DNA of 64,000 bases from Phycisphaerales bacterium (GTDB lineage: Bacteria; Planctomycetota; Phycisphaerae; Phycisphaerales; UBA1924): contig JAHDXL010000001.1 of the NCBI GenBank assembly GCA_023382935.1, positions 531,003-595,002 on the forward strand. Reading direction: 5' to 3'. The position numbers and the translations under genes were made by a program. The notes under the pieces are model-generated. The model was not told where the DNA came from and ran no database searches. It was given only the letters and a program-made list of their open reading frames with translations. Below are positions 42,038-51,019 of the stretch, in pieces; position 1 is the stretch's first letter; every line of letters starts with the position of its first letter.

Positions 42038-43714
42038 ATGGGTGAAGGGCGATTGCTGACGCTCGACTGGATCGTCCTGCTGGGCTATTTCGGGCTGTTG
42101 GTGGCGTCGGGGCTGTGGTTCAGCCGGCGCAGGCAGGTCGACACCGAGGATTATTTTTTGGCGGGGCGACGGATGCCGGCGTGGGCGGTGTCGGTGTCGA
42201 TCGTGGCCACGTCGATGTCAGCCGCGTCTTTCATCGGGGTGCCGCAGTCGAGTTACAACGGCAACCTGACGTACCTGGCGACGAACATCGGCATGGTGAT
42301 CGCGGCGGTGGTCATCGCGCTGGTGTTCATCCCGGCGTTTTACCGGGAGCGGGTGCAGACCATCTACGAACTGTTGGGGGCGCGCTTTGGGCCGGGCGCT
42401 GCGACCAGCGCCAGCGTGGCGTTCATGCTGGGGCGCGTGATGGCCAGCGGGGCGCGCATCTACATCGGTGCGATTCCGGCTTCGATCGTGGTGTTCGGCG
42501 ATCTCGAACCGGGGCACCTGGTGCTGGCCATCGCGCTGCTGGCGATCATCGGCATCGTCTATACGCTGGTTGGGGGCGTCAGCAGCGTGATCTGGACGGA
42601 CGTGATACAGATGGGAGTGTTCATCGGTGCGTGCGTCGTGGCCATCGCGCTCATCGCCGGGCACATCGAGGCGCCGTGGTCAGAAGTCCTGGCGGCGTTG
42701 CGCGACAACGGGGGCGGAGGGTCGAAACTCATGCTCATCGACCCGGGTGTGCGCCCGGGGGGCCTTGACTGGTGGTCCCCCTTTACGCTGCCGGCCTGCA
42801 TCATCGGTTTCACGATCATGGGCGTGGGCTCGTACGGCGTCGACCACGACCTGGTGCAGCGCATGCTCACCTGCCGCGACGCCAGGCGCGGCAGCGCGTC
42901 CGTCATCGGCGGAATCCTGCTGGGCATGCCGTCGGTGGCGCTGTTTCTGATGGTCGGGCTGCTGCTGTGGGTGTTCTACCAGAGGCCGGACCTGACCGAT
43001 GCGCACGCCGTAGCACCGGCCGACACGCGGCGGGTGTTTCTCAATTTCATCATCGAGCAGATGCCGGCGGGCGTGAGCGGACTGATGCTCTCGGGCCTGT
43101 TTGCCGCGGGACTCTCCAGCGTGAACAGCACGATCAACGCGATGAGCGCCACGTTCGTCAACGACGTGTACCGCAAGATCGCGCGCGGGCGTGAGGAGAA
43201 GCACTACCTGGCCGCCGGGCGGCTGTGCGTGGTCGGGTGGGGCGTGGTGCTCGGCGCCTTTGCATGCCTGTGCGTGTTCTGGCAGCAGCACGGCGGGCGC
43301 TTCAACGAGTCGTCGGGCCTGCTCGATTTCGCGCTGTCGGTGATGACGTTCGCATACGCCGGGCTGGTGGCGGTATTTCTGACGGCCCTGCTCACGCGGC
43401 GCGGCACCAGCGCCAGCGCGATCGCGGCATTGGTCGTGGGCTTTCTTGGCGTGCTGCTGCTCGATCCGCTGTTTTGGCGACTGTTCGTCGATCTCGATGC
43501 CATGAAGCAGACCTTCGCGGAGACAGGACACCGGCCAATGCTGCTGGCGCTGGTGTCGCTTGCTTTTGTGTGGAAACTGGTGCTGGCCGCATCTGCCGCG
43601 ATGATCGTGTGCCTGCTGCCGCGCGGGAAAGACGCGCACAGGCGCAGAGCCGATGCACAACGAGCCCGCAGCCCCGGCGAGGGTGGAGTCAACCGCGTAG
43701 AGCCGACAACCTGA
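42038..43714 (+). CDS. Sodium/solute symporter (SSS family)
   Basis: A 558-residue inner-membrane transporter with about 13 membrane segments, the usual SSS size. Typical sequences include EDYFLAGRRMPAWAVSVSIV (about residues 34-53), the sodium-site region ATSMSAASFIG, IYTLVGGVSSVIWTDVIQM-type segment 6 (about 180-200) and SGLFAAGLSSVNSTINAMSA (about 350-370). It would import a solute such as a sugar or organic acid with sodium; the substrate is unknown. The cytosolic C-terminus is short and basic. Confidence 0.92.
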   Translation: MGEGRLLTLDWIVLLGYFGLLVASGLWFSRRRQVDTEDYFLAGRRMPAWAVSVSIVATSMSAASFIGVPQSSYNGNLTYLATNIGMVIAAVVIALVFIPAFYRERVQTIYELLGARFGPGAATSASVAFMLGRVMASGARIYIGAIPASIVVFGDLEPGHLVLAIALLAIIGIVYTLVGGVSSVIWTDVIQMGVFIGACVVAIALIAGHIEAPWSEVLAALRDNGGGGSKLMLIDPGVRPGGLDWWSPFTLPACIIGFTIMGVGSYGVDHDLVQRMLTCRDARRGSASVIGGILLGMPSVALFLMVGLLLWVFYQRPDLTDAHAVAPADTRRVFLNFIIEQMPAGVSGLMLSGLFAAGLSSVNSTINAMSATFVNDVYRKIARGREEKHYLAAGRLCVVGWGVVLGAFACLCVFWQQHGGRFNESSGLLDFALSVMTFAYAGLVAVFLTALLTRRGTSASAIAALVVGFLGVLLLDPLFWRLFVDLDAMKQTFAETGHRPMLLALVSLAFVWKLVLAASAAMIVCLLPRGKDAHRRRADAQRARSPGEGGVNRVEPTT

Positions 43715-43816
43715 ACTCTGCCCGACCGGAAGGACAGTTCGTCGCACGCACGAAGGGACCAAGACGCAAGGCGAGATTGAACCACAGCCTCCTGCACGAG
43801 TGGAGGTCGAAGCACT

Positions 43817-43926
43817 CCCGGCTTGCGCCGGGGGCCCTGACGATGAGGCCCGAGCCGCGCCGGCCAGAGCCTCCCGCGTCAGCGGGAGAGGGCATGCAGC
43901 AAGTCCGAAGACACGGTTGCCGGCAC
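43817..43926 (+). repeat. Hairpin cluster with a dispersed repeat copy
   Basis: Two hairpins, CCCGGC/GCCGGG with TTGC loop (43817-43832) and CTCCCGC/GCGGGAG with GTCA loop (43871-43888), are followed by GAAGACACGGTTGCCGGCAC (43907-43926), the second copy of the 4408-4427 sequence. They fill the 236-base gap between the convergent symporter and ROK kinase genes. Confidence 0.5.
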
Positions 43927-43950
43927 AATACACCCGAAGCATCGACTGAC

Positions 43951-44808
43951 TCACGCATCTTGCATCGCCAGCCATCCGGCTCCCGCAGCGGCGTGGTGGT
44001 CGCTGTCTCCCACCTCGAGCGTCCAGCCGGGCTGAGCGACGCAGGTGAGTTCCGTGGCGACGGCGGCACGGATGGCTTCCAATCGCGGTGCCAGGCGAAT
44101 CCCCACGCCCCCGAGCAGCACCACGCGCGCGGGGCGATAGATCGCGTGGCAGATGCGCACGGCCCGCACGAGCGCCTTCATCGGCGGCTCATCGATCGCA
44201 AGCGTGCCGAGGCGCTCGTCAACGTGCTCGCCATAGCGTTCCCGCAGCGCCTCGACGCCCAGGTAGCCCTCGAGGCTGTTGCGTCCCCCGTCGGGTCCGA
44301 GCGGCTGGTCCTGTCCGCATGGGCCGACATCGATTTGTCCAACATGTCCCGACGAGCCGCCGGTGACGCCAAGCCAGGCTCCGGCGTCGAGCACACAGGC
44401 GCCCACTCCGGTGCCCAGCGCCAGCCCGAGCAGTCGGTCGGCGCTGGGGTGGACCTTCCAGTAGCCGAAGGCGCTGGCGTGCGCGTCGTTGACCACGCGC
44501 ACCCTCACCTGGCGCCCCAGCACCGCGGCCACCAGTTCACGCAGAAGCACACCTTCGATACCAGGGATGTTCACCGCCCTGAGCACCATCGAGCGATCAG
44601 GCGCGAGAATGCCGGGCAGGCAGAGTCCGACGGCCTGGACGGCGCGGGCGCCGGGCAGCGCGTCGCAGCAGGCTGTCAGACCGGCCTCCAGTTGCGCCCG
44701 ATCTGGCCGCAGATAGGCCTGGCTGCGTGCGGTGCCGATGATGGACGCCTGTTCCACCAGGGCGGCCTTGATCGAGGTGCCTCCGATGTCCAGCCCGAGG
44801 GCTCTCAA
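43951..44808 (-). CDS. ROK-family sugar kinase-like protein
   Basis: A 285-residue ROK protein. The ATP-phosphate motif is GLDIGGTSIKAALVE (residues 5-19), the catalytic aspartate lies in VVNDAHASAFG (about 105), and the ROK region is GGSSGHVGQIDVGPCG (about 137-152). The usual CxCGxxGCxE zinc motif is not kept; a single cysteine remains before a changed GGRNSLEGYLG. It may phosphorylate glucose or another hexose, or may have lost full activity. The TTG start is inferred because it overlaps the upstream stop (TTGA) and starts exactly at the ROK fold. Confidence 0.8.
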   Translation of the reverse strand: MRALGLDIGGTSIKAALVEQASIIGTARSQAYLRPDRAQLEAGLTACCDALPGARAVQAVGLCLPGILAPDRSMVLRAVNIPGIEGVLLRELVAAVLGRQVRVRVVNDAHASAFGYWKVHPSADRLLGLALGTGVGACVLDAGAWLGVTGGSSGHVGQIDVGPCGQDQPLGPDGGRNSLEGYLGVEALRERYGEHVDERLGTLAIDEPPMKALVRAVRICHAIYRPARVVLLGGVGIRLAPRLEAIRAAVATELTCVAQPGWTLEVGDSDHHAAAGAGWLAMQDA

Positions 44809-46043
44809 GGTTTGCGCTCGCTCTCGCGGCGGATATAGGGGCGCAGGCCTTCGCGCATGTTGCGGCGCTGGTCCCTGGCGGCCTGGGTCTTCGACTCGGC
44901 CGGGTTGGCGCTGTCGAAGATGGTCGCGTAGGCGAACAGGGCATAGCCGACCGGGCTTTTGGCGATCTCGATCTGCCGCACCGTCTGTGCCGGGCTCTTG
45001 TGCTTGTAGACTCCGATGCCGGGCACGATGCGATCGGCGCCGGCGGCGGCCTTCCACGCCTCGTAGTCGGCGCGGAACATCGCGTCGTCGTCGGTGTAGA
45101 TCATGGGCATGACCAGGTCGAGGGTGCCCTCCTTGACCCACAGGGCCGCATCCTGGAGATACTGGATCTGCCCGATGCTCGGGTCGCGCCACACGGCGGC
45201 GGTGTACATCACGCCGGAGCGCCGTTCCACCGCTTCCTTCTTGATCCGGCGCACCAGGTCGGTGATGCGGTTGCGCTTCCACGCGCGGAAGGCCCGCTGG
45301 TCATCTTCGCTCACCAGCCCGCGACGCCCGGTCGCCTTGGTGAACAGCCCGATGGAACGCGGGTCGCCGGGGTAGGTCGCCTTGGAATCCATGGCTTCTG
45401 AGACGAAGCGGATGTAATCCAGATGCACGCCGTCGACGTCGTATCGCACCACGATGTCGGCCACCACGCGCACGATGTAGTCCTGCACCTCTTCGAGCAC
45501 GGGGTTTGCGATCACATAGTGGTCGCCCAGTTCCTGCATGTGCCCGCTCTGGTCGTAGAGGCGCCATTCCGGGTGCGCGTTCCAGGGGTGTTCAGGCGAC
45601 TTGGGCGGGGTCTTGCCCTTCCACAACGGCATCACGTTGATCCACGCGTGCAGGCGCATCCCCTTGAGGTGGGCCTGCACCACCGCTAATTCCAGCGGGT
45701 CGAAGCCGGGGTCGCGCGTGCCTCTGGGCAGATCGGCCAGCAAATCCTCGCCCCACGGCTCGATCCGGCTGCGGTAAAACGCATCTCCCTGTCCGCGCAC
45801 CTGCCAGAAGATGTCGGTCACACCAAGCGCCGCGGCCCGGTCAATGGCCTCGGTCACATCTTTCGGCGTGCGATAGTCCCAGCGCGTGATCCACAGCCCG
45901 CGCATCGGGCCCTTGGCCAGTACCGCCGGGCGCTGAGGCTCCTTTGTGGTCCCCCCGAAATCAATAGTCGGAAGCGACACGCTCTCGCAGGCCGCCAGCC
46001 CGACCAGAAGCACCGACAGTAGCGCCGCGATCCAGTATTTCAT
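44805..46043 (-). CDS. GHL10-type (DUF187-like) glycoside hydrolase lipoprotein
   Basis: A 412-residue predicted lipoprotein: signal sequence KYWIAALLSVLLVGLAAC with cysteine 19. The body is a TIM-barrel of the glycosyl-hydrolase-like 10 family, with GLWITRWDY, AAALGVTDIFWQVRGQGD, GMRLHAWINVMPLW, DGVHLDYIRFV and LDLVMPMIYTDDD. It probably acts on cell-envelope or environmental glycans. The ATG at 46043 sits 6 bases after TACCAT. The next gene, ROK kinase, starts in the overlapping TTGA, so the two may link sugar release with phosphorylation; that link is inference. Confidence 0.88.
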   Translation of the reverse strand: MKYWIAALLSVLLVGLAACESVSLPTIDFGGTTKEPQRPAVLAKGPMRGLWITRWDYRTPKDVTEAIDRAAALGVTDIFWQVRGQGDAFYRSRIEPWGEDLLADLPRGTRDPGFDPLELAVVQAHLKGMRLHAWINVMPLWKGKTPPKSPEHPWNAHPEWRLYDQSGHMQELGDHYVIANPVLEEVQDYIVRVVADIVVRYDVDGVHLDYIRFVSEAMDSKATYPGDPRSIGLFTKATGRRGLVSEDDQRAFRAWKRNRITDLVRRIKKEAVERRSGVMYTAAVWRDPSIGQIQYLQDAALWVKEGTLDLVMPMIYTDDDAMFRADYEAWKAAAGADRIVPGIGVYKHKSPAQTVRQIEIAKSPVGYALFAYATIFDSANPAESKTQAARDQRRNMREGLRPYIRRESERKP

Positions 46044-46049
46044 CGCGTG

Positions 46050-46055
46050 ATGGTA
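46050..46055 (-). promoter_or_regulatory. -10-like box TACCAT before the GHL10 gene
   Basis: TACCAT ends 6 bases before the ATG at 46043, in the 26-base gap after pyrD. No Shine-Dalgarno is present. Confidence 0.45.
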
Positions 46056-46069
46056 TTGCCATCCGTGCA

Positions 46070-47023
46070 TCATGGACGCTCCAATCGTCCGACCAGTTCG
46101 CCGATGCTCGCCGCTCCGTGGCGGAGCACCCAGGACTCCAGTCCCCTCATCACTCTCATCGGCGTTTTGGTGTCGATGAAAAGACCCGTACCGATTCCCA
46201 CGGCCGAGGCACCCGCCAGCACGAAGGCAGCCGCGTCCTCCCACCGCGTCACCCCGCCCAGTCCGATGATCGGCACACCCGCTTCGCGGGCGAACCCTTG
46301 GAACACCATGTGAATCAAGCGCGTCACGATGGGGTGGATCGCCGGTCCCGACAGCCCTCCTGTCACGTTGGCCAGGCGCGGGCGACGTTCGTCCACGTTG
46401 ATCGACATGGCCGGCACGGTGTTGCACAGGGTCAGCACGTCGGCTCCGCCCTCCACCGCCGCCTGCGCCAGGTCCACGATGCCGGTCGGAGTTCCGATCA
46501 CGACCGGAGGGAGTTTGACAATCAGAGGCCTGGCGCCCCAAGCCTCCCGGCAGGCCCCGACCAGTTCGCGCATCGCCCCCGCATCGGCCCCGAACTCGAT
46601 TCCCCCGTGTACGTTGGGGCATGAGACGTTGAGTTCGACGGCGGCCATTTTTTCGGCCAACGCGAAGCCCGACACCACGTGCACGTAGTCCTCGATGGAG
46701 AATCCGGCCGCCGAACCGATCACGCGACAGGGCACACCCCCGATGCGCGGGGCATACTCGCGGAGGAAGCCATCAATGCCCGGGTTGGCCAGCCCGATGG
46801 CGTTGAGCATGGCGCCTCGCTCGGGCAGCACACGCCAGGGCGCGTTGCCCGCTCGCGGCTGCGGCGTGATGGACTTGGTCACCACCGCGCCGATGCGGGC
46901 GAGGTCGAGGATGTCGGCGGTTTCGCTCAGGACGCCGGCCGTGCCGGCCGCCAGCACGATCGGCGAGGCGAGGTCGATTCCCGCCAGCGTGGTCCGCAGG
47001 TTGGAGTCGCGGCGCCCGGTCAT
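46070..47023 (-). CDS. pyrD: Dihydroorotate dehydrogenase (class 1-like)
   Basis: A 317-residue flavoprotein that oxidises dihydroorotate to orotate in pyrimidine synthesis. The N-terminal substrate loop is AAGTAGVLSETADI, VVTKSITPQPRAGN follows, and the catalytic cysteine is in ELNVSCPNVHGG (about residue 126-137), as in cytosolic class 1 enzymes. The flavin phosphate region is IGLGGVTRWEDAAAF and AVGIGTGLF. The start at 47023 gives a normal N-terminus; an upstream extension to 47062 is possible. No PyrK partner is nearby. Confidence 0.92.
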   Translation of the reverse strand: MTGRRDSNLRTTLAGIDLASPIVLAAGTAGVLSETADILDLARIGAVVTKSITPQPRAGNAPWRVLPERGAMLNAIGLANPGIDGFLREYAPRIGGVPCRVIGSAAGFSIEDYVHVVSGFALAEKMAAVELNVSCPNVHGGIEFGADAGAMRELVGACREAWGARPLIVKLPPVVIGTPTGIVDLAQAAVEGGADVLTLCNTVPAMSINVDERRPRLANVTGGLSGPAIHPIVTRLIHMVFQGFAREAGVPIIGLGGVTRWEDAAAFVLAGASAVGIGTGLFIDTKTPMRVMRGLESWVLRHGAASIGELVGRLERP

Positions 47024-47182
47024 GCTGCGGACAAGGTACGCCCGCCCCGACCCCGCGTCCACGCGACGCTATCGTTGGGCAGGCCGGGGAAACTGGCAGA
47101 GTGGCAGAGCAAGGAAGGTGGCGCAGGCGTCCGGCCCGCGTCGGGCGCCGATGACCGGAGCCCCGAGGCCAAGGGAGCAATT

Positions 47183-47917
47183 ATGGATCTGAACGAACGC
47201 ATCGCACGCTTCGAGGCACTGGTCGAGCAGGATCCCGAGAACGACATGGCCTACTTCTCGCTGGGAGGGGCGTACAACCAGAACTCCCAGTTCGACAAGG
47301 CGGCGGCGGCCTACATCCGCTGCACCGAACTCAACCCGTCGATGAGCAAGGCCTACCAGTTGGCTGGCGCCGCGCTCATGGCGGCCCAGGATGTCGAACG
47401 GGCCAAGGCGGTGCTGACCGAGGGGTACAAGGTCGCGGCCGGGCGTGGGGATCTGATGCCGCAGAAGGGCATCGCCGAACTGCTCGAGAAACTCGGCGTT
47501 CCGGTCCCCGAGGCCGGGAAGGCGGCAGCGCCCGCACCCACGGACGGCTTCATCTGCCGCAAGACCGGGCGCCCCGGGCACCGGATGGTCCGCCCGCCGT
47601 ACAACACGCCACTGGGCAAGTGGATCCAGGACCATATCGCGCAGGAGACTTTCTACGACGGGTGGCTGCCCACGGGCACGAAGATCATCAACGAGTTGCG
47701 TCTGGACCTGACGCGCGACCCCGACGCGGCGATCTACGACCACGCGATGCGAGCGTACCTGGGCATCGACACGAAGACCTACCAGCAGGTCACGGGGCGC
47801 GAGCCGAAGCCCGTCGACCCGCAGTCACGTGACATGATCGAGCGCATGTTCGGCAACCCGGACGAAATCGCCCAGTACAAGGGCGGACTACGCGAAATGG
47901 TTGAACGCGGGAAGTAA
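47183..47917 (+). CDS. TPR protein fused to a YggX-like Fe(II)-trafficking domain
   Basis: A 244-residue cytosolic protein. Residues about 1-110 are TPR repeats (NDMAYFSLGGAYNQNSQFDK and SKAYQLAGAALMAAQDVERA). Residues 123 to about 205 match the YggX family: the single cysteine in ICRKTGR (C125), then PPYNTPLGKWIQDHIAQE and TKIINELRLDLTRDPDA. YggX protects iron-sulfur clusters from oxidation and is normally a stand-alone protein of about 90 residues. The fusion would give a protein-binding module. GGGAG before the ATG fixes the start. About 40 further residues follow the domain. Confidence 0.8.
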   Translation: MDLNERIARFEALVEQDPENDMAYFSLGGAYNQNSQFDKAAAAYIRCTELNPSMSKAYQLAGAALMAAQDVERAKAVLTEGYKVAAGRGDLMPQKGIAELLEKLGVPVPEAGKAAAPAPTDGFICRKTGRPGHRMVRPPYNTPLGKWIQDHIAQETFYDGWLPTGTKIINELRLDLTRDPDAAIYDHAMRAYLGIDTKTYQQVTGREPKPVDPQSRDMIERMFGNPDEIAQYKGGLREMVERGK

Positions 47918-47944
47918 AGCGTTTCGAGCCACAGAGAACGCGCC

Positions 47945-48475
47945 TCACATCGCCGAGCCGAGTCCCATGCAGCGCCGCCATGTGCTCACCTGCCCCAGGT
48001 GCATCATCGGGTGTCCGGCCGCGTAGAAGTTCACCGCTCCACCGATGTTGGGGAACAACTCGGCCATGCGCCCGCCCGTCGTAATCGCACCTTCCAGCAC
48101 GCGGTCATCGACGTGGTCCAGCGCCGCGGCCACTCGCTCGGTCCAATCGAGGAGCGATTGGACCAGCACATCCTTGCCGGGGTAGATGCTCGCGTGCGGG
48201 TCGTTGCGACACTCGACTCCGGCGGCGAACAACTCCGCCCACTCCGCCGGCGGCCTCATGCCCGAGGCATCCTGCCCGATCATCTCCATTGCCCGCGACG
48301 GGTACATCGCCAGGTGCCCGTACACGAAGGCCGGGTGATTGGTCTGCACCTCGCGCCCGTCGATGACGGGTCGCACACCAAACCTCTTCGGCTCGATTCC
48401 CTCGGCCAGGAGCCCGCCGAGCCGCACCACCATCCGCGCATTGGCCGCAATCGCCTTGCCCATCGCACCCATCAT
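47945..48475 (-). CDS. DinB-like helical protein
   Basis: A 176-residue DinB/YfiT-type four-helix protein. Conserved histidines that could form the metal triad are in FVYGHLAMYP (about residues 50-59) and NFYAAGHPMMHLGQ (about 150-163). Many family members are thiol-dependent metalloenzymes; the role here is unknown. GGAGGGGGCA before the ATG at 48475 is a strong ribosome-binding site. Confidence 0.75.
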   Translation of the reverse strand: MMGAMGKAIAANARMVVRLGGLLAEGIEPKRFGVRPVIDGREVQTNHPAFVYGHLAMYPSRAMEMIGQDASGMRPPAEWAELFAAGVECRNDPHASIYPGKDVLVQSLLDWTERVAAALDHVDDRVLEGAITTGGRMAELFPNIGGAVNFYAAGHPMMHLGQVSTWRRCMGLGSAM

Positions 48476-48565
48476 TGCCCCCTCCGAAATTCGCCCCGGG
48501 GCGAGTCTTGCGCTTCAGCAAGCGATCGCCCCTGCCCGCTCTCTCACCGTCGCACTGATTGTCTC

Positions 48566-49618
48566 TCACGTTCCGACATACCGAGCATAGATCGCCCGCG
48601 CCCGCTCGGGCGAGCGCACGCCGCGCACCACGGCCCGCCCGTCGGCGAACACCGTCAATCCCACCGGCTCGCCGCGCTCGCCGCGTTCCTCGCCCAGCGT
48701 GCCGCTCACGAGAAACTCGGTCAGACGAAACGAACCCACCCCCGTCAGCCGCTCGTGCAGCCGCTCGAGTTCCATCGTCATTTCCTGTGGCGGGGTGATC
48801 TGCACGGCTCCCTGTCCGCACAGCGACGCCACCGCGCCCGCGTCCGCGGCGTCGAGATAGTCGAACCGCCTGTGCACACAGCAGCGGCAGTCGGGATCAC
48901 GCGGCGGCTCGAGGCGCGTTCGACGCCCCTGCCAGAGATCAAAACTGAGCAGCGAGCGCAGCAAGCGATCGTGCAGCCCGAGCAGGATTTTCATCGCCTC
49001 GCCCGCCTGGTAGCCCGCGACGATCGACACCGCAGGCCCGAACACCCCGGCCGTGTCGCAGGTCGGCTGCGAGCCGGGAGGCGGCGGTTCGGCAAAAACG
49101 CAGCGCAGGCAGGCCGTCTGCCCGGGAATCACCAGCAGGGCCATCCCGCCGGCGCCCACCACGCCCGCGTAGACGAAGGGAATGCCGTGCCTGACCGCCG
49201 CGTCATTGATGAGGAAGCGCGTCTCGAAGTTGTCCGTGCCGTCGAGGATGATGTCGGGCCGGTGCTCGGCGATGATGCGGGTGGCGCAGCGCGGCGCGAA
49301 ATCAGCAACCAGCGCGTGCACCTGGACGTCGGAGTTCACGTCATTCAGGCGTCGCCTGGCCGCAACGGCCTTGGGCGTCGCGTCGCGCGCGTCGCGCTGA
49401 TCGAAGAGCGTCTGCCGCTGAAGATTGGTCCACTCCACCACGTCGCGGTCGATGATGACCAGCCGCCCGACGCCCGCTCGGCAGAGCAGGTCGGCCGAAG
49501 CGCAGCCGAGCGCGCCGCAGCCGACGATGAGGGCACACTGCTGTCGCAGACGCCGCTGCCCTTCGGCGCCGACGCCGGGGAGCAACTCCTGCCTGTGATA
49601 TCGGCCAGGACTGGACAT
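48566..49618 (-). CDS. ThiF/MoeB-family adenylyltransferase
   Basis: A 350-residue E1-like enzyme that adenylates the C-terminus of a small sulfur-carrier protein (ThiS or MoaD type). The nucleotide fold is IVGCGALGCASADLL (residues 31-45), followed by DRDVVEWTNLQRQTLFDQ and DGTDNFETRFLIND. Zinc cysteines appear as CLRC and CRCC. PTCDTAGVFGPAVSIVAGYQ is the family pattern before the last helix. The last 80 residues form an extra domain ending in a MoeZ-like or unknown fold without a clear rhodanese cysteine. Confidence 0.88.
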   Translation of the reverse strand: MSSPGRYHRQELLPGVGAEGQRRLRQQCALIVGCGALGCASADLLCRAGVGRLVIIDRDVVEWTNLQRQTLFDQRDARDATPKAVAARRRLNDVNSDVQVHALVADFAPRCATRIIAEHRPDIILDGTDNFETRFLINDAAVRHGIPFVYAGVVGAGGMALLVIPGQTACLRCVFAEPPPPGSQPTCDTAGVFGPAVSIVAGYQAGEAMKILLGLHDRLLRSLLSFDLWQGRRTRLEPPRDPDCRCCVHRRFDYLDAADAGAVASLCGQGAVQITPPQEMTMELERLHERLTGVGSFRLTEFLVSGTLGEERGERGEPVGLTVFADGRAVVRGVRSPERARAIYARYVGT

Positions 49619-49624
49619 CGTGCA

Positions 49625-49630
49625 ACTTTA
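49625..49630 (-). promoter_or_regulatory. -10-like box TAAAGT before the ThiF/MoeB gene
   Basis: TAAAGT ends 6 bases before the ATG at 49618. No Shine-Dalgarno is present. The 114-base gap to 49733 also holds a GGAGGGCGGAAGCCTCC hairpin at 49685-49701. Confidence 0.38.
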
Positions 49631-49732
49631 TGGCACAAGCCCAACGGGGCCGGAATCACCAGCCGGGCGGAATTTCCACACCATGGAGGGCGGAAGCCTC
49701 CGCTCCTGCCCCATCGAACATACCGGGCGGAC

Positions 49733-50974
49733 TCAGTTGCCGAACACACGCTCGATCCGGTCGAGTCCGACGCCGAGCACCTGCCTGGCGATGGCATCCA
49801 GGGCCGCGCGATCGCCTTCGAAGTGCATCACCCGCTCGATATGCACCGCGCGCTCGCCGGGCTTGAGGGCCAGGGCCGGGCTGGAAGTTTCGATCTCGTA
49901 GAACGGGCCCAGTGGGGGCTGCCCCGGCCCGGTCGGGCCGTCGTTGTAACTGTTGACCACGTCGCCCGCGTAAGGGTCGCGCTGCTGGCGCCATTCCGAG
50001 TTGACGTAGTCGGTGGCACCCGCAGGCCGGTTGAACTGCACAAACGTCAGCACCCCGCGCGCCGCGTCCCAACTGCCCGCGGTCGGCTTGACCCGCTGGG
50101 GCTTGATCCCGATCTTGGTGCGGTATTCCCCGTCGCAGCGGAAGAAGATCACCCCGTCGTCGACCACCAGCCGATCGGGCGGGGCCTTGCCGAAGTATGA
50201 GTCGTTGTAAACCGGTCCGAGTGTGGCCTCATCGCCCTCGACAAACGGAATCACCACCGTCGTTTTCGGGCCGGGCGTGAACATGCACAGCATCCACACG
50301 CTGAGCAGCCCGGTGTCCTTCTTCCATGCCTCGCGTCCGCGATTGGTGACGCCGTTGATGCTCTCATACGCCACCGCGTGGACACCCTGCGGCACGGGCA
50401 CGCCCAGCATCGCGCCCGTCTCCACCGCGCTGAGCAGGCGCACCGTGCGATCGACGCCGACGAGGAAGCGCGTGCCCGACCAGTTGGTCAGGTCGGCCGA
50501 GCCGGAGAAGGTCGCGCTGCGGTCGCTGTGCGAGGTGAGGCTGAACGGCTCGGTGTCGATGAAGGCGGGCACCTGCCAGTGCTCGAACTCGAACGGCTTG
50601 CCCGGAGGGAAGTAGATGGAAAACTGTCCGCCCTCGGGCCCCATCCAGAAGCGCTCCTCCCCGCCGAACACGTTCATGTGCGGCACCAACTCGCCCTTCT
50701 CGATGAACGAGCGGTTGATCCATCCGTAACTGGTTCCCGCGTCGCCCCCGGCGGTGCTGGTCATCACCCGGGCCTGCCACTCGGGCACGATCACGACGCG
50801 GGCGTCGCCGTCTTGCAGGACGACGGTGTTCACGTATCCATCGAGGAAACGGACATCATCCCCGAACGAGCCGGCGCCGATCCTGTCTGAAGTCTGGTGG
50901 TCCCGCTTCACGCCCGAGCACCCCGCCAGCAGCGCGCCGAGCAATGCTGCGCCTGCGACCAGTCTGTTCATCAT
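49733..50974 (-). CDS. Lipoprotein of unknown function (DUF6786-like)
   Basis: A 413-residue lipoprotein with lipobox ALLAGC (cysteine about residue 19). The body is beta-rich, resembling a planctomycete lipoprotein of the DUF6786 style, with GWINRSFIEKGELVPHMNVF, WMGPEGGQFSIYF, FDWDA-free loops and many aromatic residues, suggesting a sugar-mutarotase-like sandwich. I do not claim a substrate. GGAGG stands 3 bases before the first ATG and 6 before the second (50971), so the start could be either. TACACT further upstream suggests a leadered promoter. Confidence 0.75.
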   Translation of the reverse strand: MMNRLVAGAALLGALLAGCSGVKRDHQTSDRIGAGSFGDDVRFLDGYVNTVVLQDGDARVVIVPEWQARVMTSTAGGDAGTSYGWINRSFIEKGELVPHMNVFGGEERFWMGPEGGQFSIYFPPGKPFEFEHWQVPAFIDTEPFSLTSHSDRSATFSGSADLTNWSGTRFLVGVDRTVRLLSAVETGAMLGVPVPQGVHAVAYESINGVTNRGREAWKKDTGLLSVWMLCMFTPGPKTTVVIPFVEGDEATLGPVYNDSYFGKAPPDRLVVDDGVIFFRCDGEYRTKIGIKPQRVKPTAGSWDAARGVLTFVQFNRPAGATDYVNSEWRQQRDPYAGDVVNSYNDGPTGPGQPPLGPFYEIETSSPALALKPGERAVHIERVMHFEGDRAALDAIARQVLGVGLDRIERVFGN

Positions 50975-51019
50975 GCACCTCCGAGACGTGTCAGTGTACC
51001 AGGCGTCGCCGCGGCGCTC

